The notes: a model not told the origin generated them from the letters alone. A stretch of DNA of 64,000 nucleotides from Diphasiastrum complanatum (GCA_029204225.1 CM055097.1:58142869-58206868), one strand, 5' to 3'; shown: positions 44,600 to 57,050, counted from the stretch's first letter. Translations and numbers: made by a program.

Positions 44600-44705
44600 G
44601 TTATTTCTTACAAAGGATTGAACTCTGCAAAAAAATGCTTTCATCATGGAAATTATTGGTCATTTAAGTCTGAGTGTCGTCACATTGCCCAAGTGAGAGA
44701 ATTCC
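44600..44705 (+). pseudogene. Possible zinc-knuckle fragment of a copia gag
   Basis: Plus strand reads KKCFHHGNYWSFKSECRH, close to the CCHC knuckle spacing but with His for the second Cys and Ser for His. Isolated. 44706-46337 otherwise holds nothing recognised apart from a C-rich tract at about 45405-45430. Confidence 0.35.
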
Positions 44706-46337
44706 ATCCAAATAGGCCTTCAAAGCACCCATTTACTTAGGATAATCTTTTGATGGCTCGAACAATATTTGGAGAGGGGGGGGTGTGATTTTATGTACAC
44801 GAGGATGGTCTTTCTAGTGACCATAGCTGATGGTAAGGGTCACTTGAGATGTTACAGTGAGCCATTACAGTAAGACATAGCTTTAAAAATTGCTCAAACT
44901 AGTTGCAGCTAGCCCATTTGAGTAGGACGTAAGTTTTTGATTTAAATGAACCAAAAGGAAGGTCTCTAAAAAGACCATTCCGTTGCTAAACATTGACTGG
45001 AAAAGATTATATTTTATCTTACCCAAAATCCAAATGTGCGCTGTAAGAAAATCTCTGCAATCACTCTCCATTTGATTGACTACCGAATCCGTCAGAATCC
45101 TCACCAACAATAAAAGAATCTTTTTGGCCATGTGAATTTCTGATTATGGAATTGTATGGTTTTCCAGGCAGACAAGTTTATGGAGACGACCTTTCTGCCA
45201 TGGAATGGATTTTCATTTTAGTTCAAAAAATCTGATGGAAACTTTTATTCAGGCATGATAGTGACATGACCTGATGTTTACCTCCATATATTTGAACCTT
45301 GAAGCTCATAGAGAAGCTCAAAAAGCAGCTTACACAGAATATGCAACATGATTGCTTATCCTAATGACTAAGTTCATCTCGAAGTCCTGATGGCATCAAC
45401 CCAACCCCGGCCCCGCCCCCCCCCCCCCAAAAAAACCCCATCTACCAATCTACAAATAAAGGCCATAATAGAAGAATAGGCATTGGATAACTAACGGGAG
45501 CATAGTAAACACACACATAGCAAAGGCAGGTAGTCCGAAGGTTGTTGATTACCTGAGAAACGGAAAAAGGCCTATTTGCAGGAGGGTAGACATGCAGCCA
45601 TCGTCCAGTGGAGAAGGTAGAAGCAGATGAAGCTGCAAATGGCATATGCAATCGCTGCTGCTCCTGCTATAAATAGCTGTTGCTATTGATTCAGCGTAAA
45701 AAACGAAGAAAAAAAAAAGAAGAGATGGCGGTGGCAATGACGGTGGCAAAAGCTTTATTATCTATGCGGGGGCAAGGAGTAATCAGTCACATGGAAGCCC
45801 TCGCATACAACACTGGATGTATGCCACCCAAATTTAAAAGGCACAAGAGCATTTTAGCCTGACCTAATATTACTCATAGAAGGTTGGCCAAGTTCATTAC
45901 CTTAGCATCCAAAGTTTCTTTACTCTCAAGTTCAAGCCTTAGTTGAAAATCAAGATCCATATTATTCCGAGTTAACCTTATGAGACTAAGCTTTGTCCAT
46001 GAAATTTTTCAAAAGTAGATTTGTCTCATGAGAAGTCCGTAAAGAAGTTGCTTTTGAGCCATACACTTAAATAATTTGTCAATCCTTCACACTTGGAAAA
46101 AGATTTGTAAGTGACCTTCTTATCGAGTTCAACACCATTCAATTAGAGCTGCACTATAATGGGTACGCAAGGTAATCTTTTGAAGTTCTATTGCATTTGG
46201 TGTTTCCACTTGCCTTGTGCAATTTGCAGCTAGTGTTGGCACAATAGTTGATAGATTTGTGAAAGCCTGGGATACAACCACCTTCTATCACATTAAGAAT
46301 GAACAATGAACGCATAAAATTTCTTTTGCTTGAGGAA

Positions 46338-46800
46338 CTACCTAATTCTAGTTACATGTTGTAATGACGTATAATCAGCTCGACGTTTAAGTTCATGTCT
46401 AATCGGTTTAGGTAGACCTGCTAAAAACCACATAATCATAACATCATTATTTATTAGCTCAGGATCACACTCAGATCTGAGATATTTGACCCGTTCAATA
46501 TAATCTCGCGCCATTTTTTTTCTTTCCAATTTTAATTTTACTTAAAAGTAGGAAGTGATCTTCCGTAAACTTTCTGAGTTTAAATCTTGTGATTAGGCCA
46601 GCTTTCACCACTTCCCAATCTATACATTCAGTCTCATCTTGGTTATAAAACAAATCTTGTGCTGCTCCAGTTAAGGCCATAGGAAATAGCTTAAGTTTAT
46701 CTCGTGGAAAAACTTTGCTATATTTGAAAAAGATTTTGAGAAATCTGACTGGATTAGATAACCCATTATAGTTTGGCAAATCTAGACGAGGTGACCTTCT
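46338..46800 (-). pseudogene. Gypsy gag (copy 3)
   Basis: LVIVRRSP-type start at about 46800, then PNYNGLSNPVRFLKIF, FPMALTGAAQDLFYNQDET, HFLLLSKIKIG, and after a frameshift RDYIERVKYLRSECDPELIN, LAGLPKPIRHELKRR. Truncated at about 46338 before coiled coil and knuckle. Confidence 0.85.
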
Positions 46801-46936
46801 AACAATAACTTGTGGAGCGACAAATGGCTGTTCAAGTACATCAGTTCATCCTCTATCAAGAAAATCTGATGCCTAAATGCAAGCTAACATCCATCCATCA
46901 ATCAAATACATGTTGTAAAATGTAAAATTGGCATAG

Positions 46937-46959
46937 ATCCCCAACAATGGCGCCAAAAT
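46937..46959 (-). other. Gypsy primer binding site
   Basis: Minus strand TTTTGGCGCCATTGTTGGGG, a standard plant gypsy (Athila/Tat-type) primer site. Confidence 0.88.
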
Positions 46960-47758
46960 TGTAGTAGGTGTTTCCTATGCACCCTCAACCCTAGATCCAA
47001 GCACACAAGCATCAAGGAGATGAAGAGGATTAACTAGTTGTCACGCGGAGATTAGTTCCCATGAGAGCAACAACATAGTTCATAATCTAGCATATGATTC
47101 GTATCTAACACTAAGCATATGACGCATATGATTTAAATCTAACACTAAGCATATGATGCATATGATTCATATTTAACACTAAGCATTAACACTACTCCAT
47201 TAACACTATGATCCACTAACACTAACAAATAATACTACGATCCATTAGCACTACTTAAGTGAAGGAAAACCTTACTTTTGTCTCTCTCTTCTCTCTCAAT
47301 AAAAGTAACAAAGATCAATCCCAACAATTAGCAAATCCAAAGAAAACATGAGAGATGGAGAAAGAAAGAAGAAGAGCAAGGACATTCCCTATCCATTTCA
47401 TAAGAGGACCAACCTGCTTGTATTGAAAGTGTTTACAATATTCGAAACTACCACTATATATAGTGGATTTTAGGACTTTGGCCTCAAATCTTTGAAATTC
47501 AAAAAGTGGAGGGAACGCATTCAAAAATTGGAGGGAACCAATTTGAATTTTGGTGGGAACCCTTTTTATTCACTAACTTGACTATTAGGCCCTGTGACAT
47601 TAAAAGTCCTGCAAAAAGATCTATAGTTATTTTATTAACTTCTAACTAATCAAATAACTATGTTATGATCGGGTTGGACTTACAAACGCAGGGTGCCAAA
47701 TCCCTCCCACTTATTAACTATGGTTAGGGTTGTCTCAATATCCGCAAACCCTCCAACA
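46960..47758 (-). repeat. Gypsy G-family 5' LTR (799 bp)
   Basis: Element-strand TGTTGGAGGG...CTACTACA, next to the primer site. It includes three 34-bp tandem units (47091, 47125, 47159; catatgatt...ctaagcatatga). Only about 140 bp of leader separate the primer site from gag, so most of the leader is deleted. Confidence 0.88.
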
Positions 47759-47796
47759 TGAAGCATCCAATATGAACACTATTATCTATATCAATT

Positions 47797-48912
47797 ATGA
47801 AAGCTTTTATTAACGAGGTTTGGGAGTCTTTAAAATCAATCTATGAATCTAGTAACACTTCAAGAGTACTCATGCTTAGAAATCAGATTTTGCAAAGCGT
47901 GAGGAGAAGTGAGGAGAGTGCATATGATTATGTACTCAGAATCGAGTCTCTAAATAGGGAGTTGGATTCCATTGGAGAGAAGATTCATGATGGAAAGCTT
48001 GTACAAATTGTCCTTAATGGTCTAGGAGATGACTTGGCAAATTTAGTCCAAAGTTTTGCCATCCAAGACACTTTGCCAACTATAGAAAAACTTCACAGTG
48101 TATTAGTTGCTGAAGAGTGTAGGATGCTCCACACCAAGGCAAGAATGAGTTTATTGTCTTTGCAGGATGGAGATGAGAAAGCCAATTTCTCATTCAAGGG
48201 CAAAAAGAAGACCAATGGAAAGAAGAAGCATCCCAAGGAGGCCAAAGAAGAGGATGATGCATCAAGCTCAAAAGACAAGTCAAAGCAAAAATGCTTCTTT
48301 TGTGGAAAGAAGGGGCATTATGCATCCAAATGCTACAAGAGGCTAAGAGAAAAATAGGAGGAGGACGAAGAAGGGAACCTTACATATGAAGAGGATGGAG
48401 ATGAGAAGATCTCATCTTTGATGGCATCTACATCCACTCCAACAAGCAAAAGCAACTCAAAGGACACTTGGTGGATTGATAGTGGGGCTAGCTCCCACAT
48501 GACTTTCCAAAAGGACACATTCTCAACCTTACACTCTTTCAATGGTGTTAATAAATTTGTTTCTTTAGCAAATGATCAAGAATGTAATATAGATGGTATT
48601 GGTACCATCTCATTAAGTCTAGGATCTAGCAAAAGGATGGATCTAGACAATGTCCTTTTTGTACCATCAATTACCAAGAGCTTGCTTAGTGTTGGACAAC
48701 TAATGGATGATGTTTTAGATGTTCACTTCAAGCATGGAGTTTGTTCCATCATGAAGAATGATATTTGCATAGCAAATGGTGTTAAACAAGTTAGTTTGTT
48801 TAAGTTGAATGCTAAAATTGCTATGGCAAAAGAGGAAATCATTCATTCAAATATGTACACTCTTTTCCTCATGTACCAAGTAGTGATGACAAGATGCATG
48901 AAACATTCTTAG
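47797..48912 (+). pseudogene. Copia H gag and protease
   Basis: From 47797: VWESLKSIYESSNTSRVLML and LVQSFAIQDTLPTIEKLHSVL, then a Lys-rich stretch and an intact CCHC knuckle (CFFCGKKGHYASKC, about 48292-48335). A TAG at 48355-48357 follows; then the protease frame 48418-48912 with WWIDSGASSHM (about 48470). It ends within the region before GAG-pre-integrase. Same family as copia C. The N-terminal gag is absent, cut by the neighbouring gypsy LTR. Confidence 0.88.
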
Positions 48913-49207
48913 ATGTTTATACAAGAGATGCTTGGATCCATCTAGTATCTTGTGTGAATGAAGTGAAATCAACAACCTTGGTGTCAATGATCTTGCAAGG
49001 ATTGAGGAGGAGCAACAAAGTTATGGAGATCTTGAGGATCCACCTCAAAGATCAAGCGCTCCAAGAAGATCCACAAAGGCAAGGGCCGAGCCTTCAAGGC
49101 TCACTTATCTTGGCAAAGGTAATCAAGGGGAAGATTCTCAACCATTCACTTTCAACACTTTTCTTACTTCAGTGTTTGATGAATCATTTTGCTATGAGAT
49201 CTACATG
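48913..49207 (+). pseudogene. Copia H pol linker fragment
   Basis: Plus-strand frame with APRRSTKARAEPSRLTYLGK, matching the Pro/Ser/Arg linker between integrase and RT of copia pol. Integrase is deleted between here and 48912. 49208-49690 holds no recognised gene; 49497-49545 resembles 27903-27950. Confidence 0.55.
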
Positions 49208-49690
49208 ATTTGATAGAAAACAGGCAAGATCTCTGAGAGAATTCGCGAAGCTACTGGAGGACTGATCTTGATTAGATCTAGTCTCAGTGAAGCCAACGAA
49301 TTCTAAGACAAAGATTTGGGTGAGAAATAAAAGATTTTGACAGTATATCAGGTTGTTTTCTAATAATGACCATGGTCAAGATTTGTGGAGGTGATAAAAT
49401 GAAAGATCATGGTCTGTTAGGGCTACAGACAGACCGACAAATTCTAATATACATGTTTGGTTCAAAAAAATGTCACTTGGGCCACTTCTTCTCAAAGAAA
49501 ATGCCCAACTTGACACTTTTGTTGCTTCCCCTCGGCTTGATTGTTAGCATCTGTGACCAAAACACAGCAAACACAATGTATGTTAGTCCAGCGTGACAAT
49601 CCATGCAATCAGTTTCTTGGCATGTGCACTCCATTTCTATGTTATATAAACAGTCTACGTTGACAGCAATGTAGCAACATTTAATGACAC

Positions 49691-49806
<116 letters not shown>

Positions 49807-49989
49807 CCAACAACTATGAGATAACTCAACAAAGGTTATGAGCCCACACACGTTCATCTTCTTGTGATTTCTGGTTTCTCTGTTCTGCTGTTCAACGATG
49901 ACACCACCAACAGAGATATGGGATATAGCATGCTGCAATACTCCTCTTATCTTCCTCTCATGATCTACTAACGTTCTGTCCATTCAAGT

Positions 49990-50685
49990 GTGCATCTTGT
50001 AAGGGTGGTGAGCATTGGAGAGTCTACTATCTTTGAATACTTTTTGGAAAGTATTAGTAGACATGAGGTGACTTGTTTCTTACCTTTAAGATTCATGGTG
50101 TTTATTACTTTGTATGACAAGACAATGAAATGGGAAGCTTTGAAATCTACATTTGTTGTTGATAAAGCAATTTCATTGGATAACTATTTTTGTAATAGTT
50201 TGAATAGAGTCATAAAAGATGAAACATCATTTGCTTTGGAAATCTTTGTGTCCACATTCTTTTTGCATGATCATTCCAATGTAAGGACCAAAGATTATCC
50301 TATTTCAATGATAGGAATAATGGTAGTGTTTTGCTCTTCAAGTAGATATTGTAGAATCTACTTGTTTTCCATCAAAGAAGTTGTCAATGGTGGAAATGTG
50401 ATCTTTCAAGAGTGGAAGATTTGTAAACTTGAAGAAGTAGCTTTGGACCAACACCTTATTCAATTCATTGAAGTTTTGGAGTCAAGTCAAGTGGAGCAAC
50501 AAGCTCAAGATCCGAGGACTCCAAGAAGAACCATGAGTATCAAGATGGAGCCATCTAGGCTCAATCATATGGATCAAACAAGGCAAGTTGTCTTTGGCAA
50601 CATTATGTATGCACTTAGTAGTTTTATTGATGTATCTTCAAGTGCACAAAATGTCTTGGAATCCATGTCTTGGCGTGATGTATAA
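49990..50685 (+). pseudogene. Copia K pol fragment with unusual N-terminal part
   Basis: A 231-codon open frame. The second half looks like the end of integrase and the linker: YCRIYLFSIKEVVNGGNVIF (like the usual Y-x-P-x-x-K-x-V-I-x-S-R-D-V-I-F), then SSQVEQQAQDPRTPRRTMS and PSRLNHMDQ. The first 120 or so residues (FEYFLESISRHEVTC, KWEALKSTFVVDKAISLDNY, DETSFALEIFVSTFF) match nothing I know. It is followed at about 200 bp by a copia polypurine tract. Confidence 0.5.
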
Positions 50686-50886
50686 TTTTTGAAGTGTGCT
50701 ACATGTATATAGACACATTTGTGGAACATCTTGTAAGGGATCCTTTAAGAGGTGGTGAAAGATCCTTCATGGACATCATTCTCTATTGGAGTCTCAAAAG
50801 TTCCTTGTTTGTAGCTGGATTTTTAGAAACTTCTAAAAGCTTTCATTCATCTGTCAATGGAGTTGTAAATAGATCAAGCTAAATTT

Positions 50887-50897
50887 GAGGAGGAGTG
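50887..50897 (+). other. Copia K polypurine tract
   Basis: gaggaggagtg immediately before the LTR, the same type as aaggaggagtg at 56419-56429. Confidence 0.75.
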
Positions 50898-51582
50898 TGA
50901 AGAATTGGCCAAAATTGGCAAATCTAGCTTGATCAAAAACCATGTAGAACATTGTAAATATTGTGTATAATTGGGTTCCACACATGTAAGGCCAAGATGC
51001 CACATGGCAACCCACTCCTAATGTAGGTTAGGTCAAGTCAAGAGAGTTGGTCATGTCTATTTGGTGGTCATCCCAACTTTATAGGACCTACACCTAAGTT
51101 TAAGGTGAAAATTTGACCAACTAGCTACCTACCAAGCATATGTCTAGGATCTAGGCTAGGGTTTCATTTAAGGTCAAGGAGAGTGAGTTAACTTCCTTAT
51201 TACATGCTGGAAATCCACCTAACTTCAAGAAGGAAGTCGAATTTGCTATGTATTCCCTCTCTCCATAGTGAGAAGATCTAAACTTTTTGGAGCTCATTGG
51301 CAATCTCAAGCTAGTTCACTATGTACATTGAGTTTTTGTGATCCAAATGCAACCAAATCAATTTCTACTTGTTTTTCATATTGAAGGCCGTAGTACACAC
51401 ATGTGGGCTCGTATTTCAATGTTGATCAATGCTTTTGATTGTTAATGCTTGTTGTTTGTCAAATTGTCAATCTAGATCAACTTTTTTGTGTCTAGTTTTT
51501 TGATAGATTGTTAAGCAAGCATCCAATCACTCTTGTGGATCTTTTGTAGATCCATTTATGGTCCTAAAGTATAGTACCTTCA
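50898..51582 (+). repeat. Copia K 3' LTR (685 bp)
   Basis: Starts TGAAGAATTGGCC and ends TACCTTCA, an inverted TGAAG/CTTCA pair. No matching 5' copy in the window. Confidence 0.6.
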
Positions 51583-51908
51583 CAAGTTTAAGCTATTTTA
51601 TTATTATTTAAGCTTCTACTCATAGGCTTACAAAACACATGCCACGGCGAAAATTTATTAATAGACATTCATACGTGGACTTACAAAACACATGCCACAG
51701 AATTTTATTTTTCTCTGTGTTACACAAATGCTAACAATGGTTTCTGTGCTATCAAAAGCCACATCAATTAAATAATCATCTTATTGAATTTTTTTCACAC
51801 CCAGCAGACTGGGTTTTAGATTTGTTTAGCGGTAGCAGCACTACCAGCGCATAGGCTGTTCAAAAAGACAAGCATGTTGTTGTTGTATATTTAGATTCTA
51901 GCTTAGTA
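51583..51908. other. Spacer with a repeated 20-mer
   Basis: cttacaaaacacatgccac occurs at about 51628 and again at about 51680. Nothing else recognised. Confidence 0.4.
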
Positions 51909-52188
51909 TGTAAAAATACGAATGAAATCTCTATCAGTCTTGCCAGATGAATTAACTGAGGTAGAAAAATCTACAGATGACGAAGACTCTATAATTCCAC
52001 TGTCAAAAGAATCACAACCTCCCGCTAGTGAGAAAGTGGATGACACATGGGACTTTGCAGATGTCTTAGTTCAAGACTACAATATTGTGACTGTAGAGGA
52101 AATTGTACAAGAGGTTGTCATTGTCTCTATTGAGACTCCTCTAGAAAAGCCCAAAGATGTCAATGATCTTGATGATTTTTTAGAATAG
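51909..52188 (+). CDS. Acidic protein tail or small protein, unrecognised
   Basis: ATG at 51922, 88 codons; the frame is also open upstream to a possible acceptor (gcttag, 51903-51908). Acidic, with DELTEVEKSTDDEDSIIPL, VDDTWDFADVLVQDYNIV, VEEIVQEVVIVSIETPLEKP and the ending NDLDDFLE. Composition and absence of frame breaks suggest real coding sequence, perhaps the last exon of a host gene or a gene fragment carried by a repeat. No upstream exon could be identified with confidence. Function unknown. Confidence 0.45.
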
Positions 52189-53224
52189 TGTACATGACTA
52201 TTTTGTGATTTTGATAATTATATTTGAATTTCAAACTTTTGTGTCATGGAGTTTTTAAATTCATTTATATTTTTTAATATTATTTGTTACTTGAAATATT
52301 TTAAAATTTACTTCAATGTTATTCTTTAAAGTTATTTAATATTTTAGTAAATCTTTATTTTTATGAATGTTGTTATGGAATGACAATACTATTTTGAATT
52401 TGTTCTAAAATCATATTCTCAAGAAATTAATGAATTACTATTAAAATTGGTTATATTTTTCATCTTTTAAAATACTGAAATTTACTAATATAATTTCAAG
52501 TTCTTAATTATGATAATACTAAAGATAAGATTCCTTTTAAAAAAAATTAAATACAAAGTCATGTAGTTTTAGATGTTTATTTAAATAGTTTTTTTTTTCA
52601 AAATTAATGTTTATATTTTATAGACCAAAATTACAAAAAAAAAATTAAATCTCAACAAGTAATTAGCTTAAAAGATTAAAAATTTTATAAAATATTGATT
52701 TGAATTTATATTGCATTTATAAAAAATTATTTCAAACAAATTTTTTTTAATATTTTAAAATATTTGTTACTAGATAATTTCTCAAATAATCAAAATAATT
52801 TTATTTTGTTGATTTTTATATTTTTTTTGTTTAATGTTTTTGTTTTCTTATTAATTAATTTAAAATATGTGCAAAATTGAATATATTATACTAGAAAACC
52901 AAAAAAAAATAAAAAGTAGGTGACTCAAATTTTTAAGTAGAAGATCAAAATTCAAAATCAAATTTTCTCGATGAGTCATAATTTTTTGAGTCATTGTATA
53001 TTTTCAGTACATGGTATTTTTCGATATGATCAACCAGAAATCCGACCCTCGTCGCGACGTTAACTATCCACATACTCTATACATACATTTATGGTCAGAA
53101 TGACGGCTACCTATTGTAGGACAAATCTAGTAAATTAAGTATATTAATGTCATGTTTTTAATGTACTGGTAATCATTGACATCCAATAATCAATGTGAAT
53201 CTACAATAGAGTCAACGCCCTGAT
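52189..53224. other. Very A+T-rich stretch
   Basis: About 800 bp (52195-53000) of almost pure A/T with homopolymer runs such as a9 and t8. No genes. A long 3' UTR or a nuclear matrix-type A+T region are possible readings. Confidence 0.6.
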
Positions 53225-53395
53225 CAGATTTATTATTCAGTAGGCATTACTCTATAGCTAACAAGTTTTTGTTCACCGACATTCAACTAAAGCTTATTTT
53301 TCAATACACAACCTCGTGTTGTTGCTTCAAGCTATTTTACTCATTTTCAATCAATCAGAGTGCAAGTTTTTGTCTACACTACTGCTTTGTTCTAT
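53225..53395 (+). repeat. Copia E LTR fragment
   Basis: Shares the phrase (aa)tcagagtgcaa(g)tttttgtct with 55405-55430 and similar flanking words. It abuts copia A' pol on its right. Confidence 0.5.
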
Positions 53396-54635
53396 TGCAC
53401 ATTGCTACTGTCCATTCATCTTGATTCTTTTTTGCTAGTAACTGATGGACTTTTGATCTGCAACCATCTGTTGCTAAACTTTCGTTGCCATATCCAACAA
53501 AGATGCATTTAATGGACTCTGCATCAAGCTTGTTTTGCTCTTTTATTGGCACATTCAAATATGCCTTGCACCCAAAAATGTGAAATTTTTTAATCTTTGG
53601 CTTCATTCTAGTAAGCGTATCTTCAGGAGTCACATTAGGAACCACGGTAGTGGGGCTCTTATTTTGCATAAAAATTGTCGCATTAGATGCCTCTGTCGAA
53701 AGTAGTTTGGCAAGCCCATTTGCTTCATCATCGAGTATGCACTCTCCACAATGGTGCAATTTTTCCTCTCAGCTGTCCCATTACTATGTGGCATATGTGA
53801 TTGAGTAAATTTTCTTTTGATTCCATGCTCCTTGCAAAATGCTTCAAATTCTTTCCCTTTGTATTCACCCCCTCTATTTGATCTTAGCACCTTAATGCAT
53901 GCATGTTCTCCTAGAGCAATCGTCAATGAATATCATGAAGTAGTAGGCTCCTCCCAATGACATGGTCTTCATAGGTCCACACAAGTCACTATGGATGAGC
54001 TCAAGTGGCTTCTTTGCTCTAATGGATCCTCCTTCTTGAATTTGTATCTATGGTCCTTCCCCATCACACATTCTTCACAGATGGAATGTTGCTCATCCTG
54101 TATTGCAAGTATTCCAATTACCATCTTCAATTTGGCCATCAACCATAGACTTTCATAGTTCAAATGGCCCATCCTTCTGTGCCCCAACTCAGATTGTGAA
54201 GCTATTGACAATGCTAAATCATATTCTCTAGGTTTGGCCATATCCAACTTGTAGAGCCCACAATTATTATCTCAATATCATGTTGCTACAATCTTGCAAT
54301 CGCGGTCCATATATTTCATCAAACAACTGTCTTTGCAAACTCAACCTTTAGTCATTGATTTGCCATGACCCCCACTGAAAGCAAGCTCTTTTTTGTAAGT
54401 CCAGGTACATAAAGCACATTTGAAATGTTCTTTATCTTACCATCTGGAAACTGTACATATACATTGCCGACGTCTTGAATTTGGCACTCTTCCCCATTGG
54501 CCTGCGTGACCTTCTCTCCATCATGGATTGGCGAGAAATTCTCGAACAATCATGCTTTCCATTCATGTGTCTAGTGACACCCGAATCAATGAACCATCTA
54601 GCACCATCATTCACCTGAGATGCCAATGTCGATGA
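53396..54635 (-). pseudogene. Copia A' protease and integrase fragment
   Basis: Third copy of the copia A family. Pieces: protease WFIDSGVTRHM (about 54600-54570), FPDGKIKNISNVLYVPG, GAG-pre-integrase HRRMGHLNYESL and CEECVMGK, integrase KVLRSNRGGEYKGKEF, QSHMPHSNGTAERKN, then FGCKAYLNVPIKEQNKL and FVGYGNESLATDG, ending at the RT start (DEWTVAM). Multiple frameshifts. The protease frame is cut at 54635 by an LTR beginning TGTTAGA; the uninterrupted counterpart is at about 7490. Confidence 0.88.
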
Positions 54636-55576
54636 TGTTAGATTTCTTATGCTCAGCCTTAAACAAATCATTCAAGTAACGAGCATCCTGAAAATCGAAG
54701 GCCAACTACATGTTTTCGGACCTTCACATTTTTCTTTGAGATTTTTTTTGCCTTAATCATTTTTAAGGCACCTTAGCCTTTTTCGCACCTTCACGAAAAA
54801 TGCAACACAGTGGCCAAGTGGCCAGAATGCCTTAGATACCATTTTAACACACCTTCGCCTTTTTCGCCCCTTCTCGAAAAATGCGACAAAGTGGGCACAC
54901 TACCTTGGAAACCATTTTTGGCACCTTCGGCTTTCTCGGCTTTTTTGCTATCTTTAATCTAAGGCACCTTCGCCTTCTTCACTGCCTTCAGTGTAAGGCA
55001 CCTTCGGCTTCTTCGCTGCCTTCAGTCTACGGGTGCCTTAGAAATTTGCACACCTTAAGTCTAAGGGAACCTTCAGGATTTGCATACCTTCAGTCTAAGG
55101 GCACCTTCGAGTTTTTCGCGTTTTTGTACATTGGCAAACCGACATCACCAACTTATCATCAACTCTAAAATAGTTGGAGAAACAAATATCCTAAGGGCGG
55201 TTACCAACTTTGTAAATATGCAAAACTGGAGTAAATGGCAGGTAAGGCATAAGATATTTTTCTCTCAACACTTGTAAAAATATATATTAGCTGAATCAAG
55301 CTATGTAAGTGTTAATTGAATTTCTCTTTCAATCGGAGTTATCTGTAGCTAGCGTTATCATGCTCAGAAGATGAAGTTATTACTACAAGTGATTGTACTC
55401 CTGTTGATATTAATCAGAGTGCAATTTTTGTCTCACTCATGCGTTGTTCATTTGCGCAATTTGTATAAATTCTTCTACTTGAATATTTCTGCTGCTAATT
55501 GTTGCATTTCTGTTCCTACATGCTGCGCTCAAAGCATCGAGCTTTCGCTGCCGCTCACACCCACAGTCTCAGGACA
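54636..55576 (+). repeat. Copia E 5' LTR (about 941 bp) with CCTTCG repeats
   Basis: Left edge TGTTAGATTTC is fixed by the break in copia A'. The right edge ...AGGACA abuts a primer site. It includes 54720-55130, where aaggcaccttcg(g/c)cttcttcgc and ccttcagtctaagg recur. Confidence 0.6.
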
Positions 55577-55588
55577 TGGTATCAGAGC
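55577..55588 (+). other. Copia E primer binding site
   Basis: tggtatcagagc, directly after the LTR. Confidence 0.85.
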
Positions 55589-55718
55589 AGACATTTCAGT
55601 AATCTGCATTTCTACTGCAGATTATCAGTCTTGTTTCTATCAATACGTCTTCTAGCAAACGCGCAGACAACAGTATTTCGACAACCATTGTTTCTACCAA
55701 TGATCTCGTTCAACCAGA

Positions 55719-56070
55719 ATGGATCTATTATCTAGTTCATCTCTCATTGACAAACTCGATGGAGATAACTACCATCTTTGAAAATTCAAGACGAAGGTTA
55801 TACTTCTATCCAAAGAACTGTGGGACATTGTTGATGGCACAAAGCTCAAACTAGAAGGTGATGTAGTTGTCATCACCAAGTGGAGACTGAGAGATGGCAA
55901 AGCATTTGCCATGATCCCTCTCAATATCAAGGATACTCGGATCAGCCAAATACGTGCTACTCAGACTGCTAAGGATGCATGGGACATCCTAGCAACTCTC
56001 TACAACATCAGAGACATTACGTCCAAGCTTCATTTGAGGAAGAAATTCTTCACCCTCAAAATGCTGATGT
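55719..56070 (+). pseudogene. Copia E gag, N-terminal part
   Basis: ATG at 55719: MDLLSSSSLIDKLDGDNYHL, then a TGA where Trp is expected (HL-stop-KFK; compare HMWKFK in copia F). It goes on with LSKELWDIVDGTKL, RDGKAFAMIPLNIKDTRI, WDILATLYNIRDITSKLHL and RKKFFTLKML. Confidence 0.85.
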
Positions 56071-56418
56071 AGATAGTATTTCGACCACCTCAACACCTTC
56101 AAAAATCTTATGGAGCAGATGACTACAACTGGCTCAAGTGCATCAAGGATGGAGATCTACCTATCATCAAGTGTGACAACATCTCAGCCCAAGCTCTTGC
56201 CGGCAATCCTATTTTTCATGCAAGAAACAAACATACTGAGTTGCACACCACTTTGTAAGGAAAAAAGTCATTGGAGGAGAAATCAACTTGGAGCACATTG
56301 GATCATCATCTTTATTGCCGATCTCCTCACCAAACCATTGCTCAAGAGTGCTTTCATAAAGCTTAGATCTAATCTTGGCTTGATTCCAAGATCGTGTTAA
56401 AGTAGATATATATCTTTT
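56071..56418 (+). pseudogene. Copia E RNase H tail
   Basis: Remnant of the pol C-terminus: frames across 56215-56400 include the expected H-F-x-R-E-K-V and IADLLTKPLLKSAFIKLRSN. Gag is joined to this by a large deletion, the same architecture as copia A. Confidence 0.7.
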
Positions 56419-57050
56419 AAGGAGGAGTGTGAAATTGTAAAAGCCATCTGTCTTGAGGTTTGGGAGTCCTCTTTCAAAACCACTCATTGTACACTTGTAA
56501 ATAAGTGATTAGGCCAATTTTAGAAGTGGATTAGCTCATGGTAGTGTAGGCTAGTTACACTTGGCTTAATGCTAGACGATTATGACATAGCATCTCTTGA
56601 TCTCATTTGTCAATTTGGGCCAATCATGTTGTGAGGTGTACCAAAATGGTCCAACCATTGTAAGAGGTGGCATGTAGAAGGTTCAATCATAGTAAGAGGT
56701 GGTGTCTTTAGTGTCGGAAATTAAGCCCACAGTTGCCTCTTTGGAATCATAACTTGGACAGCCAATTTATTTGAAGGACTTCTACAACGGACTTTCGGCT
56801 GATCTCCAACAAAGGGTAACCAATCCCATCATAATTTTAAGTTCAGATGTTAAGTTTAATAACTTGAAGTCATTGAAGACTTGGCCATCTTCAAGGACTT
56901 CCCACAAACCTGCATTTAGAACAAATCTGCAGATTTATAGCATTTTTGAAACAGTCTGCAGAAATACACTAAGTGTCGCAGTTCGTATTTTTCGCACTTT
57001 CCGAAAGCTGTGACACTTACCTTCGACCTCTTCCATTAAATTATTTTTGA
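56419..57050 (+). repeat. Polypurine tract and start of a 3' LTR
   Basis: aaggaggagtg (56419-56429), then tgaaattgtaaaagcc. This LTR start differs from the 54636 LTR, so the 3' end may come from a different family by recombination. 56771-56815 can be read as KDFYNGLSADLQQRV, a possible gag scrap. Confidence 0.4.
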
